From assembly GCA_050618055.1 (NCBI GenBank), contig JBNLVK010000061.1:30094-94093 (forward strand): 64,000 nt of DNA, given 5' to 3'. The stretch is from CALDCK01 sp050618055. GTDB lineage: Bacteria > Myxococcota_A > UBA9160 > SMWR01. The translations under genes and the position numbers were made by a program. This document shows, piece after piece, positions 37,605-46,818 of this stretch. The notes below the pieces were generated by a model. It saw only the letters and a list, made by a program, of their open reading frames with translations. It made no database searches and had not been told where the DNA came from. Each line of letters begins with the position of its first letter. Position 1 is the stretch's first letter.

Positions 37605-40087
37605 TCCCCGGCTTCGCCGACGTCGCTCTCGGCCAGGCGCGCCATCGACACCAGCTTCTCGCCCGGATTGAGGTTCATGATCCGCACGCCCTGGGTCGCG
37701 CGGCCCATGGTCGAGATGCCCGACACCTTGGCGCGCAGCACCTTGCCGCCGTCGGTGATCAGCATGACCTCGTCGTCGTTCATCACCTGGGCCACCGACA
37801 CCACCGGTCCGTTCCGCTCGCTGGTGCGGATGGTGATGATGCCCTGGCCGCCGCGGCGCTGGAGGCGGTAGTCGTCCAGCGGCGTGCGCTTGCCGTAGCC
37901 GCGCTCGGTGACCGTGAGCACCGTCGCGCCCGGCGACAGAATCTCCATGCCCACCACGTGATCGCCCTCGCGCAGCGACATGCCGCGCACGCCGGCCGCG
38001 GTCCGTCCCATGGGACGCACCTGGTCCTCGGGGAAGCGGATCGACTTGCCGTCGCTGGTGGCGATGATCACCTCCTGGCTGCCGTTGGTGCGCTGGGCGG
38101 AGATCAGCTCGTCGTCGGCGTCCACGTTGATGGCGATGATGCCGACGCGGCGCGGGTTGCTGTAGGCGTCGAGGCGCGTCTTCTTGACGACGCCCTTGCG
38201 CGTGCACAGGAGCACCTGGTCGTCGCCGACCTCGCCGAATGCGCGGACGGGGAGGGTCGCGCGCACGCGCTCGTCCTCGGCCAGCGAGAGCACGTTGGCC
38301 AGCGCCTTGCCGCGGGCGGTGCGCCCGAGCTGCGGAAGCTCGTGGACCTTCAGCCAGTGGGCGCGGCCCCGCGTGGTGAAGAACAGGATGTAGGCGTGGG
38401 TCGACGCCACGAACAGGCGGTCGACGAAGTCCTGCTCCCGGGCCTCCATGCCCTTCACGCCCTTGCCGCCGCGGCGCTGGGCCCGGTACTGGGTCAGCGG
38501 GTTGCGCTTGATGTAGCCGAGGTGGGACACGGTCACGACCATGTCCTCCTCGACGATCAGGTCCTCGGTGGTCAGGCCCTCCACCGCCTCGCCGATCTCG
38601 GTGCGGCGCTCGTCGCCGAACTTCTCGTCGATCTCGCGCAGCTCGTCGACCACCACGTCCAGGATGCGCGCGTCGCTGGCGAGCAGGTCCTTCAGGTCCG
38701 CGATCTTCGCGCGGATCTCCTCCAGCTCGTCCAGGATGCGCTGGCGCTCGAGGGCGGTCAGCGAGCGCAGGCGCATCTCGAGGATGGCGTTGGTCTGCCG
38801 CTCCGACAGCTCGAAGCGCGTCATCAGCTCGGCGCGCGCGGTGGCCGTGTCCTCGGAGCCGCGGATGATCGCGATCACCTCGTCGATGTGCTCCAGCGCG
38901 ATGGCGAAGCCCTCGAGCAGGTGGGCGCGCGCCTCGGCCTGGGCCAGGTCGTAGGTGGCGCGGCGCACCACCACCTCGCGGCGGAAGTCGACGAAGTGGC
39001 GCAGCGCCTGCTTGAGCGTGAGCGTCTGGGGCCGGCCGTTGACCAGCGCCAGGATGTTCACGCCGAAGGTCGACTGCATGGGCGTCTGCTTGTAGAGCTG
39101 GTTGAGCACCACCTCGCCCGGCGCGTCGCGCTTCAGCTCGATGACGACGCGCATGCCCTCGCGGTTGCTCTCGTCACGCAGGTCGGAGACGCCGTCGATC
39201 TTGCCGTCGCGCACCAGCTCGGCGATCCGCTCGAGCATGGAGGCCTTGTTCACCATGAACGGGATCTCGGTGACGACGATGCGCTCGCCCCGCTTGTGGG
39301 TCTCGAACTCGGCCTTGGCGCGCACCGCCAGCAGGCCGCGGCCGGTGGAGTAGGCGTTGCGGATGCCGTCGCGGCCGCAGATGATCGCGCCGGTCGGGAA
39401 GTCGGGACCCGGCAGGATCTCGATCAGGTCGTCGACGCTGCAGTCCGGGTTCTGGATCTCGTGGACGAGCGCCGCCACCAGCTCGCGCAGGTTGTGGGGC
39501 GGGATGTTGGTGGCCATGCCCACCGCGATGCCCGAGCTGCCGTTGGCCAGCAGGTTCGGGAAGCGCGAGGGCAGCACCACCGGCTCCATCATGCCGCCGT
39601 CGAAGTTGGGCACGAAGTCGACCGTCTCCCGGTCGATGTCCCGCAGGATCTCCTCGGCGATGGGGTGCAGGCGCGCCTCGGTGTAGCGGTAGGCCGCCGC
39701 CGAGTCGCCGTCGATGGAGCCGAAGTTGCCCTGGCCGTCCACCAGCGGGTAGCGGAGCGAGAAGTCCTGGGCCATGCGCACCATCGAGTCGTAGACCGCG
39801 GTGTCGCCGTGGGGGTGGTAGTGCTTCAGCACCTCGCCCACCACGCCGGCCGACTTCGAGTAGCCGCGCGACGACAGCAGGCCCTCCTGCTGCATGGCGT
39901 AGAGGATGCGGCGGTGCACCGGCTTCAGGCCGTCGCGCACGTCGGGCAGCGCGCGGCTGATGATCACCGACATCGAGTAGTCGAGGAACGAGCGGCGGAC
40001 CTCGTCCTCGATGTTCACCGGCGGCGCGGTCGGTCCTTCGGGCGGCGGGCCCTCTTCGGGCAGCTCGGGAGGTGTGCCTTCAGCCAC
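37601..40087 (-). CDS. gyrA: DNA gyrase subunit A
   Basis: Breaks and rejoins DNA in the A2B2 gyrase. The 828-aa protein has the active-site Tyr in A-A-Y-R-Y-T-E-A-R, the quinolone-region motif H-P-H-G-D-T-A-V-Y-D (Thr where E. coli has Ser83) and the C-terminal pinwheel with the GyrA box Q-R-R-G-G-K-G. A Pro/Glu-rich extension of about 20 residues precedes the core. It lies 11 bp after gyrB and overlaps hemL by 4 bp. Confidence 0.97.
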
Positions 40088-40098
40088 GGTCCACCACG

Positions 40099-42534
40099 TC
40101 AGATGTCGAGGTTCTGCACGTCGAGGGCGTTGCGCTCGATGAACTGCCGGCGCGGCTCGACGTCGTCTCCCATCAGGGTGGTGAAGGCGTCGTCGGCCTC
40201 GACGTCGTCGGAGGCGCGCACCTGGAGCAGCGTGCGCTTCTCCGGATCCATGGTCGTGTCGGCCAGCTGGTCCGGGTTCATCTCGCCGAGGCCCTTGTAG
40301 CGCTGGATGGAGAGACCCTTCTCGCCGAGGGCCAGCAGGTGCTGGAGGAGCTCCACGTGGGTGGCGATCTCCACCGGCTCGTCGTCGCCGCGGCGCACCG
40401 CGAAGGGCGCGGCGCCGATGCCCTGCATGCTGGTGGCCAGCTCGAGCAGGCGCTGGAAGTCGGGCGAGCGGATGAAGTCGGTGTCGAGCGCCGTGCGGAA
40501 CTCGACGCCGGCGCGGCGCGTGGTCGCGAGCAGGCCGTGACCGCCGTGCTCCGGGTCGGCCTGGCTCGACCAGGTGATCGACTCGCCGGATCCGGCGTCG
40601 ACGTCGATGCGCGCCGCCAGCGCCGGTCCGATCGTGTTCAGCAGCGCCGACTCGTCGGCCAGGTCCTCTTCACGGGGCGCGCCCTCCCACACGGCTGCGT
40701 CCACCACGCGCTCGTCCAGGCGGCGCAGCGCCATGCGCGTCAGCAGCCGCTGGTACTGGCTCGCGGCGCGCAGCAGCTCGCGCAGCGGCTCGATCGCGAG
40801 CGGCGCCGACCCGCCGGCCGCCGTCACCTGCGCACCGGACAGCGCCAGGTCGAGCAGGTGCTCCTCGAGGGCGCGCTCGTCCTTGATGTAGCGCTCGCTC
40901 TTGCCCTTCTTGACCTTGAACAGCGGCGGCTGGGCGATGTAGAGGTAGCCGCGCTCGATCAGGTCGCGCATCTGGCGGTAGAAGAAGGTGAGCAGCAGGG
41001 TGCGGATGTGGCTGCCGTCCACGTCCGCGTCGGTCATGATGATGATCTTGTGGTAGCGGGCCTTCTCGACGTCGAAGTCGGGACCGATGCCGCAGCCGAT
41101 GGCGGTGACCAGCGCCTGGATCTCCTGGCTGGAGAGCATCTTGTCCAGGCGCGCGCGCTCGACGTTCAGGATCTTGCCGCGGATGGGCAGGATGGCCTGG
41201 GTCTCGCGGGAGCGGCCCTGCTTGGCGGTGCCGCCGGCCGAGTCGCCCTCGACGATGAAGAGCTCCGCCTTCGAGGGATCGGTCTCCTGGCAGTCGGCTA
41301 GCTTGCCCGGCAGGCTGTGGTCCGACAGCGCGCCCTTGCGCCGCGCCAGGTCGCGGGCCTTGCGCGCCGCCTTGCGGGCGCGGGCCGCGTCCTGGACCTT
41401 CGCCATCAGCGGCTTCGCCACCGACGGGTTCTCCTCCAGGTAGTCGGAGAGCTTGTCGTAGAGCAGCCCCTCGACGAGACCCCGCACCTCGCTGGTGCCC
41501 AGCTTGGTCTTGGTCTGCCCCTCGAACTCGGGCTGGGGAAGCTTCACCGAGATGACCGCGGTGAGCCCCTCGCGGGCGTCGTCGCCGGACAGGGCCTCGG
41601 CCGCGTCCTTGCCGTTCTTGCTCTGCTTGGCCGCGTAGCGGTTCAGCGTCCGGGTCAGCGCCGTGCGGAAGCCCACCAGGTGGCTGCCGCCCTCGACGGT
41701 GTTGATGTTGTTGGCGAAGGCGTAGACCGACTCGTTGTAGGACTCGTTGTACTGGAGCGCGATCTCGATCGAGACCTTCACGTCCTGTCCGCCGGAGATG
41801 TAGCTGCGCTCGCCGGAAACGTAGATGGGCGGCCGGTGGAGCGGCGCGCGGGAGCGGTTCAGGTGCTCGACGAAGGAGACGATGCCGCCCTCGTAGCAGA
41901 AGTCGTGGCTCTTGCCCGAGCGCTCGTCGTTCATCTTGATGCGCAGGCCGGCGTTCAGGAACGAGAGCTCGCGCAGGCGCTGGGAGAGCACGTCGAAGTC
42001 GAAGTCGGTGGTCGAGAAGATCTGGGCGTCGGGCAGGAAGGTGACCCGCGTGCCGGTCTTGTCGGTGGTGCCGATCTCCTCGAAGGCGCAGGTGGGCACG
42101 CCGCGCTCGTAGGTCTGGCGCCACACCTTGCCGTCGCGGCGGATCTCGAGCTCGAGGCGCTCGGACAGGGCGTTCACCACCGACACACCCACGCCGTGCA
42201 GGCCGCCGGACACCTTGTAGGCCGAGTCGTCGAACTTGCCGCCGGCGTGGAGGGTGGTCAGCACCACCTCGGCGGCGGGACGCTTCTCGGTCGCGTGCTC
42301 GTCCACCGGGATGCCGCGGCCGTCGTCGGTGACGGTGACGGTGCCGTCCTGGTGGATCGTGACGTCGATCTCACCGCAGTAGCCGGCCACCGCTTCGTCG
42401 ACCGAGTTGTCGACCACCTCGTAGACGAGGTGGTGCAGTCCGTCGGGGCCGGTGGTCCCGATGTACATGGCCGGGCGCTTCCGGACCGGTTCGAGGCCCT
42501 CGAGCACCTCGATGGCACTGGCGTCGTAGCTCAC
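40099..42534 (-). CDS. gyrB: DNA gyrase subunit B
   Basis: ATPase subunit of gyrase. The 811-aa length and the insert in the TOPRIM region (about 560-730) match the long proteobacterial type. GHKL motifs are intact: E-V-V-D-N-S near 42, D-D-G-R-G-I-P near 73, G-G-L-H-G-V-G near 112; TOPRIM E-G-D-S-A-G-G and D-A-D-V-D-G-S-H. GTG start at 42534. The 164-bp gap to dnaN contains an AT-rich stretch with a small hairpin. Confidence 0.97.
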   Translation of the reverse strand: MSYDASAIEVLEGLEPVRKRPAMYIGTTGPDGLHHLVYEVVDNSVDEAVAGYCGEIDVTIHQDGTVTVTDDGRGIPVDEHATEKRPAAEVVLTTLHAGGKFDDSAYKVSGGLHGVGVSVVNALSERLELEIRRDGKVWRQTYERGVPTCAFEEIGTTDKTGTRVTFLPDAQIFSTTDFDFDVLSQRLRELSFLNAGLRIKMNDERSGKSHDFCYEGGIVSFVEHLNRSRAPLHRPPIYVSGERSYISGGQDVKVSIEIALQYNESYNESVYAFANNINTVEGGSHLVGFRTALTRTLNRYAAKQSKNGKDAAEALSGDDAREGLTAVISVKLPQPEFEGQTKTKLGTSEVRGLVEGLLYDKLSDYLEENPSVAKPLMAKVQDAARARKAARKARDLARRKGALSDHSLPGKLADCQETDPSKAELFIVEGDSAGGTAKQGRSRETQAILPIRGKILNVERARLDKMLSSQEIQALVTAIGCGIGPDFDVEKARYHKIIIMTDADVDGSHIRTLLLTFFYRQMRDLIERGYLYIAQPPLFKVKKGKSERYIKDERALEEHLLDLALSGAQVTAAGGSAPLAIEPLRELLRAASQYQRLLTRMALRRLDERVVDAAVWEGAPREEDLADESALLNTIGPALAARIDVDAGSGESITWSSQADPEHGGHGLLATTRRAGVEFRTALDTDFIRSPDFQRLLELATSMQGIGAAPFAVRRGDDEPVEIATHVELLQHLLALGEKGLSIQRYKGLGEMNPDQLADTTMDPEKRTLLQVRASDDVEADDAFTTLMGDDVEPRRQFIERNALDVQNLDI

Positions 42535-42654
42535 TCGCGAGGCATCCCTGGGCGCGATCGAAGGCCGCGGAGATGGCGGATCGGCCCGGCTCTTCGGGCG
42601 GGGGCCCGCCCGAGTCGGACGGGAGGGTACAGAAAGCCTAAGTACCCGTAAAGG

Positions 42655-42682
42655 CTAAAAGAACCCGGTTTGTCGCGGGGTT
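42655..42682 (-). terminator. Weak terminator-like hairpin after dnaN
   Basis: On the minus strand AACCC (42682-42678) and GGGTT (42666-42662) form a 5-bp stem, followed by CTTTT. A second AGCCT/AGGCT stem is nested just downstream. The region 42630-42665 is strikingly AT-rich for this genome, so it could also hold the gyrB promoter. Weak evidence for either. Confidence 0.35.
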
Positions 42683-42698
42683 GGAAGGGCGCCCCTCG

Positions 42699-43823
42699 CT
42701 AGACGCGCATGGGCATCACGACGGCCAGCGAATCGGCGTCGTCGGTGGGCTTCAGGATGGCGGGCGACAGCGGGTCCTTGAACACCAGCTGCACCTCCTT
42801 CGAGCCCACCACGCCGAGGGCGTCGGTCAGGTAGCGCGCGTTGAAGGCGATGGAGAGCGGCTCGTCGTCGAAGTCGACGTCCAGATCCTCGCGCGCGTCG
42901 CCCAGGTCCGGGTTCGTCGACGACAGGCACAGCTGCCCCGACGTGAGCTCGAGCTTCACCGCACGGCTGCGCTCCGCCGACAGCAGCGCCACGCGGCGCA
43001 GCGCGTGCATCAGCATCTCCGTCGGCAGCGTCAGGTGAACGCGCGTCTCCGACGGCACGACCTGGCGGTAGTTCGGGAACTCGCCCTCGATGAGCCGCAT
43101 CACCAGCGTGACGTCGCCCTTGCGCACCAGACCGTTGTTGCCCTCGAAGCCCAGCTCCACCTCGTCGGCGTCGTCCTCGTCGACCAGGCGCTTCAGCTCC
43201 GAGAGCCCCTTGCGCGGAATGATGACGCCGCTGTCGAGACCCTCGAGATCGTCGCCGAAGGAGCGGTCCACGTAGGCGAGGCGGTGCCCGTCGGTGGCGA
43301 CCATGCGCAGGCGGCCCACCTCCTCGAGCTTCTCGAGGTAGACGCCGTTCAGGTTGTAGCGGGTCTCGTCGGAGGAGGCGGCGTACATGGTGCGTTCGAT
43401 CATCTCGCCCACCACCGGCGCCTGCACCTTCACGGTGCGTTCCGGGGCGAATGCGGGAAGCGTCGGATACTCGTCCGCCGTGGTCCCCGCCAGCGAGAAC
43501 TCGGCCCGCGCGCAGCGGATCGACAGGTACGCGTTGCCCGACACCTCCACGTGTACCGGCTCGTCGGGAAGCTCGCGCACGATCTCGAACAGCTTCTTCG
43601 CGGAGGCGGTGACGCCTCCCGCCTGGTCCACCTGACAGGTGTGCACGCCGCGGATGCCGACCTCCAGATCGGTGGCGGCGAGCTCGAGACGTCCTTCCTC
43701 TCCGGAGCCGGAAGCCTCGATGAGCACGTTCGCCAGGATCGGCATCGTGTTGCGCTTCTCCACGATCGACTGGATGCGCGCGAGACCCCTCTGGAACTCG
43801 GACTTGCTGATGGAGAACTTCAT
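42699..43823 (-). CDS. dnaN: DNA polymerase III beta sliding clamp
   Basis: Ring clamp of the replicase. The 374-aa protein shows three equal sub-domains, with T-M-P-I-L-A-N near 26, the L-Y-E-like R-Y-N-L-N-G-V near 155 and the C-terminal P-M-R (V-V-M-P-M-R-V) clamp end. A purine-rich leader with GGAG precedes the ATG. It starts at the edge of the putative origin region and faces away from rpmH. The usual neighbours dnaA and recF are missing. Confidence 0.96.
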   Translation of the reverse strand: MKFSISKSEFQRGLARIQSIVEKRNTMPILANVLIEASGSGEEGRLELAATDLEVGIRGVHTCQVDQAGGVTASAKKLFEIVRELPDEPVHVEVSGNAYLSIRCARAEFSLAGTTADEYPTLPAFAPERTVKVQAPVVGEMIERTMYAASSDETRYNLNGVYLEKLEEVGRLRMVATDGHRLAYVDRSFGDDLEGLDSGVIIPRKGLSELKRLVDEDDADEVELGFEGNNGLVRKGDVTLVMRLIEGEFPNYRQVVPSETRVHLTLPTEMLMHALRRVALLSAERSRAVKLELTSGQLCLSSTNPDLGDAREDLDVDFDDEPLSIAFNARYLTDALGVVGSKEVQLVFKDPLSPAILKPTDDADSLAVVMPMRV

Positions 43824-44213
43824 CGCAGTTCGCTCCGTCTTCTCTCTTCTCTTCTTTGAAGGAATGTCTCTTCAGGAGTCGTCATAGGGTCGCTCCGTCG
43901 GAGACCAAAGTGCCGCAACGGTGCGTGCCGGAAGCCGTCCTGGCTTCGTCGCAGGATGCATGCATGGGACCCGATGTGATCGATGACGGCGCCCACCCCC
44001 TGAACGCGTCCCCGGGCGCACCCAAGCTCCGACGGAAATGGAGCGAGTCTGGGGAGCGCGTCGATCTTACCACGGCCAAGATCCGCCAAGATCCGGGGAA
44101 TTGCGAGGGGTTGCGGACCCTGACGGGCGTTGACACGCGATCTGGCGCCCGGCTACCCTCCCGCGTTCGTCGAAACCGGGCCGTCGGCCCCGATCCCCAT
44201 TGGAAGAACAGAC
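43824..44213. other. Candidate replication origin (dnaN-rpmH intergenic)
   Basis: A 390-bp gene-free stretch between divergent dnaN and rpmH, where oriC lies in many bacteria. All genes on the left for 14 kb read left and all on the right for 13 kb read right. It contains a perfect tandem 10-bp repeat (GCCAAGATCC at 44075-44084 and 44085-44094), an inverted GATCTT at 44063-44068, an ATGCATGCAT at 43949-43958 region and the rpmH promoter. No TTATCCACA-type DnaA box is visible on either strand. A possible dnaN promoter is the extended -10 TGGTAAGAT on the minus strand (44072-44064). Confidence 0.45.
44130..44159 (+). promoter_or_regulatory. rpmH promoter
   Basis: A perfect -35 TTGACA (44130-44135) and -10 TACCCT (44154-44159) are separated by 18 bp. 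They stand 54 bp before the rpmH ATG, which has GGAAG at 44202-44206. It is the clearest sigma-70-type promoter in the window and probably drives rpmH-rnpA-yidD-yidC. Confidence 0.65.
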
Positions 44214-44363
44214 ATGAAGCGCACGTATCAGCCCAGTCGCATCCGCCGCCGACGCGCCCATGGGTTCCGCGCGCGCATGAAGACACGGGCCGGTCGCGCG
44301 ATCCTGAAGCGACGCCGCGCGAAGGGCCGCAAGCGGCTCGCAGCCACGACGCCGTCGAAGTAG
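44214..44363 (+). CDS. rpmH: 50S ribosomal protein L34
   Basis: Very basic 49-aa ribosomal protein beginning with the invariant M-K-R-T-Y-Q-P-S and ending in the usual Lys/Arg-rich helix. ATG with GGAAG upstream. First gene of the rpmH-rnpA-yidD-yidC-jag cluster that flanks oriC in many bacteria. Confidence 0.96.
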   Translation: MKRTYQPSRIRRRRAHGFRARMKTRAGRAILKRRRAKGRKRLAATTPSK

Positions 44364-44365
44364 AG

Positions 44366-44731
44366 GTGACCGGGGAGACCGGTCGCCGCGAGCGTCTCCG
44401 ACGGGCCGACCGGCTGCTCCGATCCCGGGAATTCCAGCATGTTACGCGGCAGGGCCGCCGCGCCGCGTCGAGGGCCTATGTCATCCTCGTCTGCCCGGGC
44501 CGCGATCCGGAGCGAGCGCGGCTGGGTCTGACGGTCAGTCGGAAGGTGGGAAATGCAGTCGTGCGGAATCGCGTAAAGCGCCGGGTTCGCGAGTGGTTTC
44601 GCCACGAGGGGAGGGCCGTCGCAGAGGGCCTGGACATCGTGGTGATCGCCCGGCGCGAGGCGGCGGAGATGCCCCTCGACGAGAGCGCGCGGATGCTCTC
44701 GGCCCTGGTGAAGCGGGCGACGCCGGCATGA
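44366..44731 (+). CDS. rnpA: Ribonuclease P protein component
   Basis: Basic protein cofactor of RNase P for tRNA 5' processing. The 121-aa product has the central R-N-R-V-K-R-R-V-R motif (about 72-80), G-L-T-V-S-R-K-V-G just before it and the N-terminal R-R-x-D-R-L-L-R-S-R-E-F segment. GTG at 44366 lies 2 nt after the rpmH stop; the reading frame is open further upstream but has no homology there. Confidence 0.92.
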   Translation: MTGETGRRERLRRADRLLRSREFQHVTRQGRRAASRAYVILVCPGRDPERARLGLTVSRKVGNAVVRNRVKRRVREWFRHEGRAVAEGLDIVVIARREAAEMPLDESARMLSALVKRATPA

Positions 44732-44976
44732 GCCTGGCCCCCACGGCGGCGCCGACCCCCGGAGCGGTCTCCCGCGCTGCGCTGGGAGCCATCCGCCTCT
44801 ACCAGCTGCTGATCTCGCCGATGCTGGGTCCGGCCTGCCGCTACGAGCCCAGCTGCTCCTACTTCGCCGCCGAGGCGATCTCCCGCCACGGGCTGCTGCG
44901 CGGCGGCTGGCTCGCGTTGCGCCGGCTCGGCCGCTGCCATCCCCTCGGGGGACACGGCTATGACCCGGTCCCGTGA
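44728..44976 (+). CDS. yidD: Membrane protein insertion efficiency factor YidD
   Basis: Small 82-aa factor that helps YidC insert membrane proteins. The hallmark cysteines and surroundings are present: Y-Q-x-x-I-S-P, C-R-Y-E-P-S-C-S-Y-F near 38-47, and C-H-P with G-G-H-G-Y-D-P-V-P at the end. The ATG overlaps the rnpA stop (ATGA). Confidence 0.93.
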   Translation: MSLAPTAAPTPGAVSRAALGAIRLYQLLISPMLGPACRYEPSCSYFAAEAISRHGLLRGGWLALRRLGRCHPLGGHGYDPVP

Positions 44977-45012
44977 CGAATCGCCCCCGCGCTGCCGCCC
45001 ACCGAGATGCTG

Positions 45013-46779
45013 ATGGATCGTAACCTACTGATCGCATTCACTCTTTCGTTCCTGGTCCTGCTCACCTGGAACGCCATGCTGCAGCCCTCCCCGGAGGAGC
45101 AGGCGGCGGCAGAGCGGGCGGCCGCCGAGGAGCAGGCCCGGGCGGCGGATGCCGAGCCCGGCGGTCCGACGCCTGCCCCCGCGGACCAGGCCGACCGCTT
45201 CGGCGATCTGCCCGACGCCGAGCCGGCCGAGGTCCTTCCCGAGCAGGCGCGCCGCAGCCAGCCCACCGAGGCGCTGCCGCCCGCCACCCAGCTTCCCATC
45301 GATCGGAATCTCTACGACGCGGTGCTCACGACCCGCGGCGGTGCCCTCGAGGGCTGGGAGCTGAAGAGCTACGTCGACGGCTACGGCGATCCGGTGGCGC
45401 TGGTCGAGAACGGCTCGGGTCCGGGCGCGGTGGCCCACACCCCGTTCCTCGAGCTGGGGGCGGGCGACCTGTCGCGCGAGGAGTGGCGCGTGGTCGAGGA
45501 GACGCCGGACGGCGTGGCCTTCGCCATCGAGCGCGGCGGCGTGCACCTGCGCAAGGCCTGGACCTTCGACCCGGACGGCTACGGCTTCCGGCTGCGCATC
45601 GACGTGGAGAACGGGTCGTCCGCGCCGGTCCAGCCGCGCTTCCTGGTCGACTGGCCGGCGCGCGCGCGCGACGACAACGACTTCAAGGAGCAGAGCTTCG
45701 CCCTGCTGGAGGACGGCGAGGTGGAGCGCATGCCGGTCAACGGCGTGGGCAACCCGGGCTTCTTCGGCTTCTTCACCGGTGACAGCGGCCAGGACCACTA
45801 CGACTACGAGGGCGAGATCGACTGGGCCGGCGTCGAGAGCACCTACTTCGTCTCGGCGCTGATCCCCGACAGCCCGGCCCAGGCCAGCGCGCGCGTCGCG
45901 GTGATCGAGCGATCGCGGGTGGGCGCCACGCAGGTCTTCTTCGACCCGGTGACGCTGCCGCCGGGCCAGACGCTGACGCGCGAGTTCCGCGGCTACGTCG
46001 GACCCAAGGAGGCCGACCGGCTCGAGGCCATGGAGGGCGGGCTCGACCGCTCGATCGACCTCGGCTGGTCGTGGGTGGCTCCGCTGACGCGCGGCTTCAA
46101 CTGGCTCCTCCAGGTCCTCTACTCCTTTATCCCCAACTACGGCATCGCGATCATCCTGCTGACCATCCTGGTTCGCGTCGTGACGGCGCCGCTGACGGTG
46201 AAGCAGATGAAGTCGATGGAGCGGCTGCGTCGGGTGCAGCCGCGCATGAAGGAGATCCAGGAGAAGTACGCCGACGACAAGCAGAAGCAGTCGGAGGAGC
46301 TGATGCGGCTCTACCGTCAGGAGAAGGTGAATCCGCTGGGCGGATGCTTCCCCATGCTGCTCCAGCTTCCCGTCTTCATCGGGCTCTTCTACGCGCTGCG
46401 CAGCAGCATCTCGCTGCGCCAGGCGCCCTTCTTCGGCTGGATCGACGACCTGTCGGCGCCCGAGGCGCTGTTCGAGATCCCGGGCCTGGGCCTGCCGGTG
46501 CGCGTGCTTCCGCTCATCATGGGCGCCACCATGTTCCTGCAGCAGAAGATCACGCCGATGCAGACGCCGGATCCGGCGCAGGCGCGCATGATGATGACGG
46601 TCATGCCGGTGATGATGACCGTGCTGTTCTATCAGTTCCCGTCCGGTCTGGTGCTCTACTGGATGTTGAGCAACGTGCTCGCCATCGCGCACCAGCTCTG
46701 GATCGGGCGCAACATGGGCCCGCCTGCCGCACCGGCCGCGCCGGCCGGCAGCGGAAGCCCGGAGCCCAAGGCGGCCTGA
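45013..46779 (+). CDS. yidC: Membrane protein insertase YidC
   Basis: Inserts and folds inner-membrane proteins. The 588-aa protein has the N-terminal anchor (about 4-20), an acidic/Ala-rich linker (25-90), the periplasmic beta-supersandwich domain (about 95-350) and the conserved five-helix core (about 365-575) with the groove Arg in L-V-R-V-V-T-A-P-L. ATG at 45013 matches the usual M-D-x-x-R/N start; ATG at 45007 adds two residues. It follows yidD by 36 bp. Confidence 0.95.
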   Translation: MDRNLLIAFTLSFLVLLTWNAMLQPSPEEQAAAERAAAEEQARAADAEPGGPTPAPADQADRFGDLPDAEPAEVLPEQARRSQPTEALPPATQLPIDRNLYDAVLTTRGGALEGWELKSYVDGYGDPVALVENGSGPGAVAHTPFLELGAGDLSREEWRVVEETPDGVAFAIERGGVHLRKAWTFDPDGYGFRLRIDVENGSSAPVQPRFLVDWPARARDDNDFKEQSFALLEDGEVERMPVNGVGNPGFFGFFTGDSGQDHYDYEGEIDWAGVESTYFVSALIPDSPAQASARVAVIERSRVGATQVFFDPVTLPPGQTLTREFRGYVGPKEADRLEAMEGGLDRSIDLGWSWVAPLTRGFNWLLQVLYSFIPNYGIAIILLTILVRVVTAPLTVKQMKSMERLRRVQPRMKEIQEKYADDKQKQSEELMRLYRQEKVNPLGGCFPMLLQLPVFIGLFYALRSSISLRQAPFFGWIDDLSAPEALFEIPGLGLPVRVLPLIMGATMFLQQKITPMQTPDPAQARMMMTVMPVMMTVLFYQFPSGLVLYWMLSNVLAIAHQLWIGRNMGPPAAPAAPAGSGSPEPKAA

Positions 46780-46818
46780 CCCCGGTCGCCCACGCGAAGC
46801 AAGGTTGGAGGAAGAGAC

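Noticed and set aside
43824..44213. Canonical DnaA boxes in the dnaN-rpmH gap
   Set aside because: No TTATCCACA-like site with fewer than two mismatches was found on either strand; CTTACCACG at 44066-44074 is too divergent.
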